From positions 1 through 5,248 of the forward strand of contig JAYSRE010000022.1 of NCBI GenBank assembly GCA_043721235.1: DNA of 5,248 nucleotides, read 5' to 3'. The position numbers were made by a program, and so were the translations under genes. The stretch's first letter is position 1. Each line of letters opens with the position of its first letter. Source of the DNA: JAAFIP01 sp043721235 (lineage in GTDB: Bacteria; Pseudomonadota; Gammaproteobacteria; Burkholderiales; Burkholderiaceae_C). The notes under the pieces are model-generated. The model was not told where the DNA came from. It did no database searches and was given only the letters and a program-made list of their open reading frames with translations. Below are positions 1 through 4,831 of the stretch, in pieces.

Positions 1-297
1 TGCCAAGAGTTGGTTGGCAGCTGCGCTTTTGCTCAAATGCAATCCAGGCTCCAAAAGTTTGACGCCGGATGCCTTCCATGCAGGGTCGAATTCTGGTAAT
101 GATCCCCCACTCGCATTCACAATGACTACTTCCCAGGCTGGGTAAGACTGGCATAACACCGAGCGAACAGCTCTCTCCAGGCTGCCGCGCCCAATAGTGC
201 GAATCAGAACGGATACGCGGGTACGCAGTGGAAGCTCTGACAGGCCAACACGTGGGGTTTGCGATGCAGCGTGCGCTACCTGAAATTTTTTATCCAT
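1..297 (-). CDS. Family 2 glycosyltransferase-like protein, N-terminal part (partial at window edge)
   Basis: Read on the minus strand from an ATG at 297-295, the frame is open for 99 codons and runs off the left edge, so the C-terminal end is missing. Residues about 27-65 fit the first beta-alpha-beta unit of a GT-A fold: VSVLIRTIGRGSLERAVRSV, then the typical CQSYPAWEVVIVN. Family 2 enzymes transfer a sugar from a nucleotide-sugar to polysaccharide, lipid or protein acceptors in the cytoplasm. The position usually occupied by the Asp-Asp-Gly-Ser nucleotide-binding motif reads NASGGS, which I recall from one GT2-like subgroup with an N-A-x-G-G signature. An in-frame TGA lies upstream at 321-319. 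A GTG at 312-310 is an alternative start. The purine run GGGAAG sits directly against the ATG, so the start is uncertain. The gene diverges from the phasin and looks functionally unrelated to it. Family fairly sure; substrate unknown. Confidence 0.75.
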   Translation of the reverse strand, partial: MDKKFQVAHAASQTPRVGLSELPLRTRVSVLIRTIGRGSLERAVRSVLCQSYPAWEVVIVNASGGSLPEFDPAWKASGVKLLEPGLHLSKSAAANQLLA

Positions 298-444
298 CTT
301 CCCGTTCGACACGAAATTTCAAACATTAAAACAATATAACGAGTTTACCCGAGGGGTTTTGAGCACCTCACACACCATGACTTGCACCTGCTCAACCCGC
401 TTAGACGAGCGCACCTACACAAACGCAGGCACTGCCCGTAAAGT

Positions 445-459
445 ATTGACCTAATCAAT
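445..459. promoter_or_regulatory. Short inverted repeat upstream of the phasin gene
   Basis: ATTGA and TCAAT form a perfect 5-bp inverted repeat around a 5-nt spacer, ending five bases before the phasin Shine-Dalgarno. A site here could be an operator that blocks initiation, or it may be chance, since 5-bp arms are common. No convincing -35/-10 pair is visible in 298-473. An AT-rich patch at 311-340 is the most promoter-like part of this divergent gap. Confidence 0.25.
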
Positions 460-463
460 CACC

Positions 464-469
464 GGAGAA
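464..469 (+). promoter_or_regulatory. Ribosome binding site of the phasin gene
   Basis: GGAGAA lies four bases before the ATG at 474, with the GGAG core six bases away. This is a strong Shine-Dalgarno and fixes the phasin start. The 17-nt initiation region 461-477 differs by one base from that of the acyl-CoA-binding protein gene at 4026-4042. Confidence 0.85.
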
Positions 470-473
470 CACC

Positions 474-1100
474 ATGGTTAAAAAATTGCACAAAAACACA
501 TCTTCTACCGCCAGCGCTGCCAAAAACGCTGTCAAGGGCTCTGCCAAGCAAATATGGCAGGCCGGGCTGGGCGCGCTGACCCGTGCGCAAGCCGAAGGCA
601 CCAAGGCCGTAGAGTCTTTGATGAAAGAGAGCATGAGCATTCAGCGCAAGACTGCTGCTGCGGCTGAGGAAAAAATCTCGGAAGCCACCAACAAAATGTC
701 CACTTTGGCCACCGATATTTCTTCCAAAGCCAACGGCCAGTGGGACAAGCTGGAAAATATTTTTGAAGAGCGCGTGGCCAAGGCCCTGAACAAGCTGGGC
801 GTGCCATCTGCCAAAGACGTGAACGCGTTGATTACCCGCATTGATGAGCTGAACAAGGCCGTGCAAAAGATGTCAGTGAAAGCCCCCGCCCCGAAGGCCG
901 CTGCGCGCAAGGCCGCCACACCCAAAGCTGCGACAAAAGCAAAAGTAGCTGTGAAGGCTGCACCGAAGGCCAAAGTAGCAACCCCCAAGGCATCTGCAAA
1001 AACCAAAGCACCCGCAAAAGCATCTGCAAAAGCCTCTGCAAAGCCGGCTGCCAAGGCCAAAGCGGCCCCGGTGGTTGACGCTGCTCCCGGCCAGGTTTGA
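474..1100 (+). CDS. Phasin, PhaI/PhaF type, with histone H1-like C-terminal tail
   Basis: This 208-residue protein has two parts. Residues about 20-133 match the PhaI/PhaF phasin family (PF05597, poly granule-associated proteins): QIWQAGLGALTRAQAEG near residues 26-42, a long amphipathic and probably coiled-coil helix to about 100, then the hallmark RVAKALNKLGVPSAKDV at 100-116 and a final helix to 133. Residues 136-208 are a low-complexity Lys/Ala/Pro tail with about 17 lysines, resembling AlgP/histone H1. In Pseudomonas PhaF a tail of this kind binds DNA without sequence specificity and helps place and partition PHA granules, while the N-terminal part coats the granule surface. By inference this protein both covers granules and links them to the nucleoid. 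There is no signal peptide, consistent with a cytoplasmic role. The start is set by GGAGAA at 464-469, and the gene ends in a hairpin terminator at 1140-1165, so it is probably monocistronic. It is not the shorter PhaP type. The family is clear; DNA binding is inferred. Confidence 0.93.
   Translation: MVKKLHKNTSSTASAAKNAVKGSAKQIWQAGLGALTRAQAEGTKAVESLMKESMSIQRKTAAAAEEKISEATNKMSTLATDISSKANGQWDKLENIFEERVAKALNKLGVPSAKDVNALITRIDELNKAVQKMSVKAPAPKAAARKAATPKAATKAKVAVKAAPKAKVATPKASAKTKAPAKASAKASAKPAAKAKAAPVVDAAPGQV
990..1043 (+). repeat. In-frame coding repeats in the phasin tail
   Basis: GCATCTGCAAAA occurs at 990-1001 and again at 1020-1031, followed by the close variant GCCTCTGCAAAG at 1032-1043. 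They encode three copies of Ala-Ser-Ala-Lys within the basic tail. The spacing is a multiple of three, so copy-number change would alter tail length without a frameshift. This is typical of H1-like tails that grow or shrink by slippage or recombination. Confidence 0.7.
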
Positions 1101-1139
1101 AGACGAATTTTGATGACCCGTGGCGCGCTGCGCTAGTTG

Positions 1140-1165
1140 AAAAAAGGCGCTCAGGCGCCTTTTTT
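1140..1165. terminator. Rho-independent terminator after the phasin gene
   Basis: AAAAAAGGCGC (1140-1150) pairs perfectly with GCGCCTTTTTT (1155-1165) around a TCAG loop, giving a GC-rich stem followed by a run of six T. It lies 40 bases after the phasin stop. The A-tract on the left arm would also let it work on the minus strand. It separates the phasin transcript from the patatin operon. Confidence 0.9.
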
Positions 1166-1181
1166 GTGCCTGCAAAACCCT

Positions 1182-1196
1182 TGCACGATCCGTGCA
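1182..1196. promoter_or_regulatory. Perfect 15-bp palindrome, candidate operator upstream of the patatin/TetR operon
   Basis: TGCACG and CGTGCA are a perfect 6-bp inverted repeat around the spacer ATC, located 58 bases before the patatin start codon. Its size suits a dimeric repressor of the TetR type, and the TetR gene lies in the operon just downstream, so autoregulation is plausible. The TGC/GCA-rich character also resembles sites reported for the PHA repressor PhaR. A TTGCAC at 1181-1186 that could serve as a -35 overlaps the left arm, but no good -10 follows it. Confidence 0.5.
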
Positions 1197-1206
1197 CAGA
1201 TGGCTT

Positions 1207-1226
1207 ATTGCAATGCAGCATATTGC
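1207..1226. promoter_or_regulatory. Second TGC/GCA-rich inverted repeat upstream of the patatin gene
   Basis: ATTGCAAT (1207-1214) is a perfect 8-bp palindrome. Its GCAAT half also pairs with ATTGC at 1222-1226 across a 7-nt spacer. It stands 11 bases to the right of the palindrome at 1182-1196 and inside the likely core promoter, so a bound protein would block RNA polymerase. PhaR- or TetR-type binding is possible; neither is shown. Confidence 0.35.
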
Positions 1227-1253
1227 CCCTGCTTCTCGCTCTACACTTTGCCC

Positions 1254-2507
1254 ATGAAAGTCAATAAAAACAACGCCCCCAAAATCGCACTGGCGCTGGC
1301 GGGCGGCGGGCCGTTAGGAGCCATTTATGAGATTGGTGCCTTGTGCGCGCTGGAAGAGTCGTTGAATGGGCTTAACTTCAGTAAGCTGGACCACTATGTG
1401 GGCGTATCGGCCGGTGGTTTTATTGTGGCGGCGCTGGCCAACGGCATGACGCCGCGCGAGCTGTGTGCGTCTTTTATTGAAAACGACAGCGAGCCCTCTG
1501 AGACGTTTGACCCATCGTGGCTGATGGAGCCGGCCTACAGCGAGTTTGCACGGCGCGGCATCATGCTGCCGGGGCTGGTTGCCTCGGCCCTGTGGCATGT
1601 CACGCTGGGGCGCAAGTCCATCTTGACGGCGCTGGAGCAATTGAGCCCCGGCCTGCCCACCGGGGTGTTCTCCAACAAAGCGGTAGATACCCAACTGGCG
1701 CGGTTGTTCAGCCGCGGGGGGCGCACCAATGATTTTCGCAAGCTTAAAACCAAATTGACGCTGGTGGCTACCAACCTGGACAGCGGCGAGGCCGCACCCT
1801 TTGGCCGCCCCGGATGGGACCATGTGCCAATTTCGCAAGCGGTGCAGGCCAGCTCGGCCCTGCCGGGATTGTTTCCGCCTGTAGAGATTGACGACCAGTA
1901 TTACGTAGACGGCGCTCTCAAGAAGACCATGCATGCATCGGTGGCGCTGGACGATGGCGTAGACCTGATGATTTGCCTGAACCCGCTGGTGCCGTTTGAT
2001 GCCACATCGCCCCATGTGGCCAAAGTGATGCAGCGGGGTATTGCGTCTGAGAAGCGCAAGATTCCGCGCATTGTGGATGGTGGCCTGCCCGCAGTGTTGA
2101 GCCAGACCTTTCGCTCGATGATTCATTCGCGCATGGAGCTGGGCATGAAGCACTACGCGCGCGCTTACCCCGACACTGACATTGTGCTGATTGAGCCCGA
2201 CCACCGCGACCCCGAGCTGTATCTGGCCAACACCTTTAGCTACGCCCAGCGCCGCCACCTGGCCGAGCACGCTTACCAGCAGACCCGGCACATGCTGCGA
2301 TCCCGCAAGACCGGCCTGAGCGCCAAACTGGACCGCCACGGCATCAGCCTGAACCACGAAGCGCTGGATGACCCCAAGCGCCATTTAACGGCACCGCCCA
2401 AGGCCATAACCCGCGTAGGCCGTGCCATTGCCACGCTGCAAGAAGTGATGGATGATTTGGACGAAGCGGTTGCCAGCGCTTCGGCGTTACCCGCACGCGC
2501 CCACTGA
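1254..2507 (+). CDS. Patatin-like phospholipase (RssA-type serine acyl hydrolase)
   Basis: This 417-residue protein carries the full patatin set. The Gly-rich oxyanion loop AGGGPLGA is at residues 16-23, the nucleophile elbow GVSAG at 50-54 with catalytic Ser52, and the DGA motif at 219-221 with catalytic Asp219 of the Ser-Asp dyad. Enzymes of this family cut acyl esters of phospholipids or neutral lipids to give free fatty acids. No signal peptide or membrane segment is visible, so it should act in the cytoplasm, perhaps on the inner leaflet or on granule-bound lipid. Residues after about 300 form a charged C-terminal region without a recognised motif. I chose the ATG at 1254 because the conserved fold begins just after it. 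The longer frame from TTG 1137 would run through the terminator, and ATG 1200 gives a Cys-rich leader unlike the family. No clear Shine-Dalgarno precedes 1254. It is the first gene of a tight run, and the TetR gene follows after eight bases. Family very likely; substrate unknown. Confidence 0.92.
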   Translation: MKVNKNNAPKIALALAGGGPLGAIYEIGALCALEESLNGLNFSKLDHYVGVSAGGFIVAALANGMTPRELCASFIENDSEPSETFDPSWLMEPAYSEFARRGIMLPGLVASALWHVTLGRKSILTALEQLSPGLPTGVFSNKAVDTQLARLFSRGGRTNDFRKLKTKLTLVATNLDSGEAAPFGRPGWDHVPISQAVQASSALPGLFPPVEIDDQYYVDGALKKTMHASVALDDGVDLMICLNPLVPFDATSPHVAKVMQRGIASEKRKIPRIVDGGLPAVLSQTFRSMIHSRMELGMKHYARAYPDTDIVLIEPDHRDPELYLANTFSYAQRRHLAEHAYQQTRHMLRSRKTGLSAKLDRHGISLNHEALDDPKRHLTAPPKAITRVGRAIATLQEVMDDLDEAVASASALPARAH

Positions 2508-2509
2508 GG
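2505..2509 (+). promoter_or_regulatory. Ribosome binding site of the TetR gene overlapping the patatin stop
   Basis: TGAGG contains the patatin stop codon TGA (2505-2507) and supplies GAGG six bases before the TetR ATG at 2516. Ribosomes ending on the patatin message would therefore cover the next initiation site, which points to translational coupling of the two genes. Confidence 0.7.
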
Positions 2510-2515
2510 CCTGGC

Positions 2516-3181
2516 ATGGTTAAAAAAGCACCCCGCCGCACCGCTGAGCGTATTTTGGAAGTCACCCTGGAGCTGTTTAACCGCTTTGGTGAGCCCAATG
2601 TGTCGACCACGCTGATTTCGGCGGAGCTGGGCATTAGCCCTGGTAATTTGTATTACCACTATCCGGCCAAAGACGAGTTGATTAACTCGCTGTTTGACCG
2701 CTATGAAAAATCGCTCAATGAGCTGCTGAACGCCAGCGACAGCGTGCGCGATGTGGAGGACGCCTGGTTCTTTATGCACACGCTGTTTGAGTTGATTTGG
2801 CAGTACCGCTTTTTATACCGCGATTTGAACGACCTGCTAAGCAAAAACCGGCGGCTGGAAACGCATTTTCAATGGGTGTTGAAGAACAAAGCCCGCTCTG
2901 TACAAGCCATGCTCGACAGCATGCGCCGCGCCGGGGCGGTGAGCATTGACTTGCGTGAGGCCGAGCCCACTGCCACCAGCATGGTGGTGGTGTTGACGTA
3001 TTGGCTGAGTTTTGAATACGTGCGGGATCCGCGCAAGGCGCTAGAGCCTGAGAGCGCCCAGGCTGCCTTGATGCGCGGGGCACACCATGTGCTCAACTTG
3101 CTGGTGCCCTACCTGGAGGCCGGCCAGCGCAACCACCTGATTGGTCTGGTAAGGGCGTATCAGACCCACGCAGCAACTTGA
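2516..3181 (+). CDS. TetR/AcrR-family transcriptional regulator, PhaD-like
   Basis: The 221-residue protein opens with a classical TetR DNA-binding domain: helix 1 at about 9-24 (TAERILEVTLELFNRFG), then EPNVSTTLISAELGISPGNL at 26-45 with the recognition helix around 41-48, closing with YYHYPAKDELINSLFDRY. The stretch from GEPNVST to GNLYYH closely resembles what I remember of Pseudomonas PhaD, the TetR regulator of the pha cluster thought to respond to a beta-oxidation acyl-CoA intermediate. Residues about 75-221 form a helical ligand-binding and dimerisation domain, including WQYRFLYRDLNDLLSKNRRL and MVVVLTYWLSFEYVRDPR. It follows the patatin gene by eight bases with its Shine-Dalgarno over that gene's stop, so it is co-transcribed. 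The palindromes at 1182-1226 are natural candidate targets, giving autoregulation of the operon. Assignment to TetR is nearly certain. The PhaD relationship and effector are inferred. Confidence 0.93.
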   Translation: MVKKAPRRTAERILEVTLELFNRFGEPNVSTTLISAELGISPGNLYYHYPAKDELINSLFDRYEKSLNELLNASDSVRDVEDAWFFMHTLFELIWQYRFLYRDLNDLLSKNRRLETHFQWVLKNKARSVQAMLDSMRRAGAVSIDLREAEPTATSMVVVLTYWLSFEYVRDPRKALEPESAQAALMRGAHHVLNLLVPYLEAGQRNHLIGLVRAYQTHAAT

Positions 3182-3198
3182 AAGCACCCACACACCTT

Positions 3199-3975
3199 AT
3201 GCCAGCGCAGTGGACCCCATTTGCCTATGTGGACGACTATGACATCACCGCCACTAACTTGCGCCGCCGCTGGGCCAAGCTGCACGCGGGCGACCTGGAA
3301 GCCTGGCCCGGCAACCCCAAGGTGGTTGCGGCCTGGGTGCTTTTTCACCGGGGGGAATTTGAAAAAGCCGCCCAGGCGGGCTTGAAGCTGGGCCTGGCGG
3401 GCGCAACGGTAGCCAACAAGGCCACCTGCATATATGCCAACTACCTGGAGCCCAGCGAGAAAGTGCGCCGGGATCTGTTTTTGCAGGTGGCCCAGCGCAG
3501 CGCTGAGATGGCCGCGCAGGAGCCTGAAAACGCCAACGCCTTTTACTGGCAGGCCTACGCACTGGCACGCTACAGCCAGGGCATTAGCGTGGCCAAAGCG
3601 CTGGCCCAAGGCCTGGGCGGCAAGGTAAAAACGGCGCTGGAAACGGCGATTGCCCTGCAACCCGGGCACGCCGATGCCCATGTGGCGCTGGGTGCCTTTC
3701 ATGCCGAAGTAATCGACAAAGTCGGCACCCTGATTGGCAACATGACTTACGGGGCCAAAAAGAGCACCAGCCTGGCTTTGTTTGCGCAGGCTTTGAGCCT
3801 GATACCCCAATCGCAGTGGGCGCTGATGGAATATGCGAACGCCCTGGTGATACTGGAAGGCGACGCGCGCATGGACGAAGCCACCGCGCTATATGAGCGC
3901 GCCACCCAAATTACGGCCAAAGATGCAGCCGAACGCCTGGACGTGGAAATGGCCAAGGCGGAGCTGGAAGACTAG
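3199..3975 (+). CDS. TPR-like helical repeat protein of unknown function
   Basis: From ATG 3199 this is a 258-residue soluble protein without signal peptide or membrane segment. TPR-like helix pairs are visible around residues 41-66 (WVLFHRGEFEKAAQAGLKLG), 143-166 (LETAIALQPGHADAHVALGA), 189-216 (LALFAQALSLIPQSQWALME) and 218-245. The part from 141 to 203 recalls the RMD (regulator of microtubule dynamics) TPR family, but this is from memory only. TPR proteins act as protein-binding scaffolds; no partner can be named. A TTG at 3178 would add seven residues and overlap the TetR stop by four bases (TTGA), a coupling arrangement. I prefer the ATG, though neither start has a good Shine-Dalgarno. 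Position directly behind a phospholipase and a PhaD-like regulator, and before an acyl-CoA-binding protein, suggests a part in lipid or PHA handling. That a real gene is present is near certain; the role is not known. Confidence 0.8.
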   Translation: MPAQWTPFAYVDDYDITATNLRRRWAKLHAGDLEAWPGNPKVVAAWVLFHRGEFEKAAQAGLKLGLAGATVANKATCIYANYLEPSEKVRRDLFLQVAQRSAEMAAQEPENANAFYWQAYALARYSQGISVAKALAQGLGGKVKTALETAIALQPGHADAHVALGAFHAEVIDKVGTLIGNMTYGAKKSTSLALFAQALSLIPQSQWALMEYANALVILEGDARMDEATALYERATQITAKDAAERLDVEMAKAELED

Positions 3976-4000
3976 GCAGCTTTGCGTGCAAAGGCAGCTT
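3975..4000. promoter_or_regulatory. Palindrome flanked by direct repeats before the acyl-CoA-binding protein gene
   Basis: CTTTGCGTGCAAAG (3980-3993) is a perfect inverted repeat with 6-bp arms and a GT centre. It is bracketed by two copies of GGCAGCTT at 3975-3982 and 3993-4000, the first overlapping the TPR gene stop. It fills most of the 63-bp gap and ends 38 bases before the next start, so it could be an operator or a processing hairpin. It lacks the T-run of an intrinsic terminator, so read-through into the next gene is likely. Confidence 0.4.
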
Positions 4001-4028
4001 AAGATGAAGGCTTTTACCCACCCAGACC

Positions 4029-4034
4029 GGAGAA
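4029..4034 (+). promoter_or_regulatory. Ribosome binding site of the acyl-CoA-binding protein gene
   Basis: GGAGAA lies four bases before ATG 4039, giving a strong start. The surrounding 17 nt are the same as at the phasin gene except for one base. Confidence 0.85.
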
Positions 4035-4038
4035 CTCC

Positions 4039-4293
4039 ATGGCAGACCTGAAGAAAAAATTTGAAGCGGCTGTTGCCAATTCCAAAAATCTGACCGACCG
4101 CCCCGATAACGCCACGCTGCTGAAGATTTATGCGCTGTACAAACAAGCCACCACAGGCGACAACACCGAGAAAAAGCCCGGGTTTACCGACATGGTGGGC
4201 CGCGCCAAGTGGGATGCCTGGAATGGCTTTAAGGGCACCGAGCCGAAAGCCGCGATGCAGCAATACGTCGATTTGATCGAATCTTTAAGCTAA
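4039..4293 (+). CDS. Acyl-CoA-binding protein (ACBP/diazepam-binding inhibitor family)
   Basis: The 84-residue protein spans a whole ACBP domain and matches the usual length of about 86-90. The diagnostic core is YALYKQATTGDN at residues 31-42, then KPGFTDMVGRAKWDAWNGF at 46-64. Relative to bovine ACBP numbered plus three, the ligand contacts are all kept: Tyr31, Lys35, Lys57 and Tyr76. It should therefore bind medium- and long-chain acyl-CoA esters through the CoA head group in a four-helix bundle, buffering and carrying them in the cytoplasm. ACBPs are universal in eukaryotes and patchy in bacteria, being known in Burkholderiales among others. It sits 63 bases behind the TPR gene with its own strong ribosome binding site, and may be read both from the operon and from a local promoter. 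A link to fatty-acid supply for PHA or to ligand supply for the PhaD-like regulator is inference. Confidence 0.95.
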   Translation: MADLKKKFEAAVANSKNLTDRPDNATLLKIYALYKQATTGDNTEKKPGFTDMVGRAKWDAWNGFKGTEPKAAMQQYVDLIESLS

Positions 4294-4296
4294 ATC

Positions 4297-4327
4297 GGGC
4301 TGTAGCCCACGTTTTACCTGCGTGGGC
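4297..4327. terminator. Alternative hairpins between convergent genes, possible terminator
   Basis: GCCCACG (4305-4311) pairs with CGTGGGC (4321-4327) around a 9-nt loop. A second hairpin, GGGCT-GT-AGCCC (4297-4308), uses the same GCCC bases, so the two exclude each other. They start four bases after the acyl-CoA-binding protein stop and lie between convergent genes, the usual place for a shared terminator. No run of T follows on either strand, so termination would be weak or Rho-assisted. Confidence 0.45.
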
Positions 4328-4328
4328 A

Positions 4329-4350
4329 GCTATCAAAACAGTAGCGCTAC
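4329..4350. repeat. Possible dispersed intergenic repeat element
   Basis: GCTATCAAAACAGTAGC (4329-4345) is a hairpin with 4-bp arms GCTA/TAGC. It runs into the perfect 10-bp palindrome GTAGCGCTAC (4341-4350). From memory, GCTATCAAAA-x-AGTAGC followed by GCTAGCGCT-like sequence is a frequent intergenic repeat in Comamonadaceae genomes such as Polaromonas and Rhodoferax. Here it may be a short or decayed copy. Only one copy lies in this window, so repetition is not shown here. Confidence 0.45.
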
Positions 4351-4368
4351 AGACAATGGGTTTATGCG

Positions 4369-4752
4369 CTATTTTTTCGGGGTTGCAGCTTTAGGCGCTG
4401 CAGATTTAGCGGCGGGCTTGGCTGCGGGCTTAGAGGCGGGCTTTATTTCGGGTTTTGAGGATTTGGGCGCTAACAGGTCATCCAGGTTGCTCACAATCGC
4501 GGCCTCAATCTTGCCCTTGAAGGCACCCAACAAAAACCCCAACTTGGCATCAAGCTCAAAGCGATCAGCAGTTACTTGCAGCGTGCCATTCACCCCTGAG
4601 CGTGAAAACGCGACCTGGTCGGCCGCCTTGCCTTCTTCGTAGCTGCACTCCATGCCGAAGTCTGACTCCACCTGCTGTGCCCAGGCAAGCGCGATTTTGC
4701 GTGCAGCGGGCAGGCCCAGGGCGTGTTCGCGAACGATGTGTAAATTGGCCAT
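4369..4752 (-). CDS. Polyhydroxyalkanoic acid system protein with Lys/Ala/Pro tail
   Basis: The minus-strand frame from ATG 4752 encodes 127 residues. Residues 1-95 match the small family annotated as polyhydroxyalkanoic acid system protein (TIGR02610, PHA_gran_rgn): MANLHIVREHALGLPAARKI at 1-20, the central GVNGTLQVTADRFELDAKLG at 53-72, and LGAFKGKIEAAI at 75-86. Members are encoded beside PHA granule genes; their biochemical role is not established as far as I know. Family members are usually about 90-100 residues. This one adds residues 96-127, a basic Lys/Ala/Pro/Ser tail ending AAPKAATPKK, which resembles the phasin tail in this window and shares KAATPK with it. The tail could bind DNA or simply be a low-complexity extension. 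The start is ATG 4752 with GAGAGA at 4764-4759; a TTG directly before it would add one residue. A sigma70-like promoter lies at 4831-4804. The gene converges on the acyl-CoA-binding protein gene and diverges from the DUF1840 gene. Confidence 0.85.
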   Translation of the reverse strand: MANLHIVREHALGLPAARKIALAWAQQVESDFGMECSYEEGKAADQVAFSRSGVNGTLQVTADRFELDAKLGFLLGAFKGKIEAAIVSNLDDLLAPKSSKPEIKPASKPAAKPAAKSAAPKAATPKK

Positions 4753-4803
4753 CAAGATTCTCTCGGTTTTAGTAGAAACATGCTGAAAGGAACATACTGC
4801 AGG

Positions 4804-4831
4804 ATCATAAAACGCCTTGTGCCGGCATCAA
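4804..4831 (-). promoter_or_regulatory. Sigma70-like promoter for the PHA-system gene
   Basis: On the minus strand TTGATG (4831-4826, four of six to consensus) and TATGAT (4809-4804, five of six) are separated by 16 bases. Transcription would start near 4797, leaving a leader of about 45 bases before ATG 4752 that includes the ribosome binding site. It lies in the 92-bp divergent gap shared with the DUF1840 gene. Confidence 0.5.

Noticed and set aside
335..340. TATAAC as a -10 box in the divergent gap
   Set aside because: No -35-like hexamer at a workable distance on the plus strand, so the patch is only noted as AT-rich.
382..410. Sigma70 promoter for the phasin from TTGCAC at 382-387
   Set aside because: No acceptable -10 hexamer lies 15-19 bases downstream. 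The nearest AT-rich candidates do not match the consensus.
990..1043. Possible CRISPR or minisatellite from repeated GCATCTGCAAAA units
   Set aside because: Only two exact copies and one variant, in frame within the phasin tail and without spacers. They are explained as coding repeats.
641..1060. 139-codon Ala/Phe-rich minus-strand frame opposite the phasin
   Set aside because: It is the mirror of the Lys/Ala codons of the phasin tail and has no independent support.
1137..1253. Longer patatin frame starting at TTG 1137 (or ATG 1200)
   Set aside because: The TTG start would lie inside the left arm region of the hairpin terminator. The added leader is Cys-rich and unlike patatins, and neither start has a Shine-Dalgarno. 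The fold begins just after ATG 1254.
1314..2384. 356-codon open frame on the minus strand
   Set aside because: It lies fully antisense to the patatin gene, which has intact catalytic motifs. The translation shows no recognisable domain, and long antisense frames are common in GC-rich coding DNA.
4322..4642. 106-codon open frame on the plus strand
   Set aside because: It is antisense to the PHA-system gene, whose Lys/Ala tail codons give an artificial Ala/Gly-rich reading on this strand. It has no ribosome binding site.
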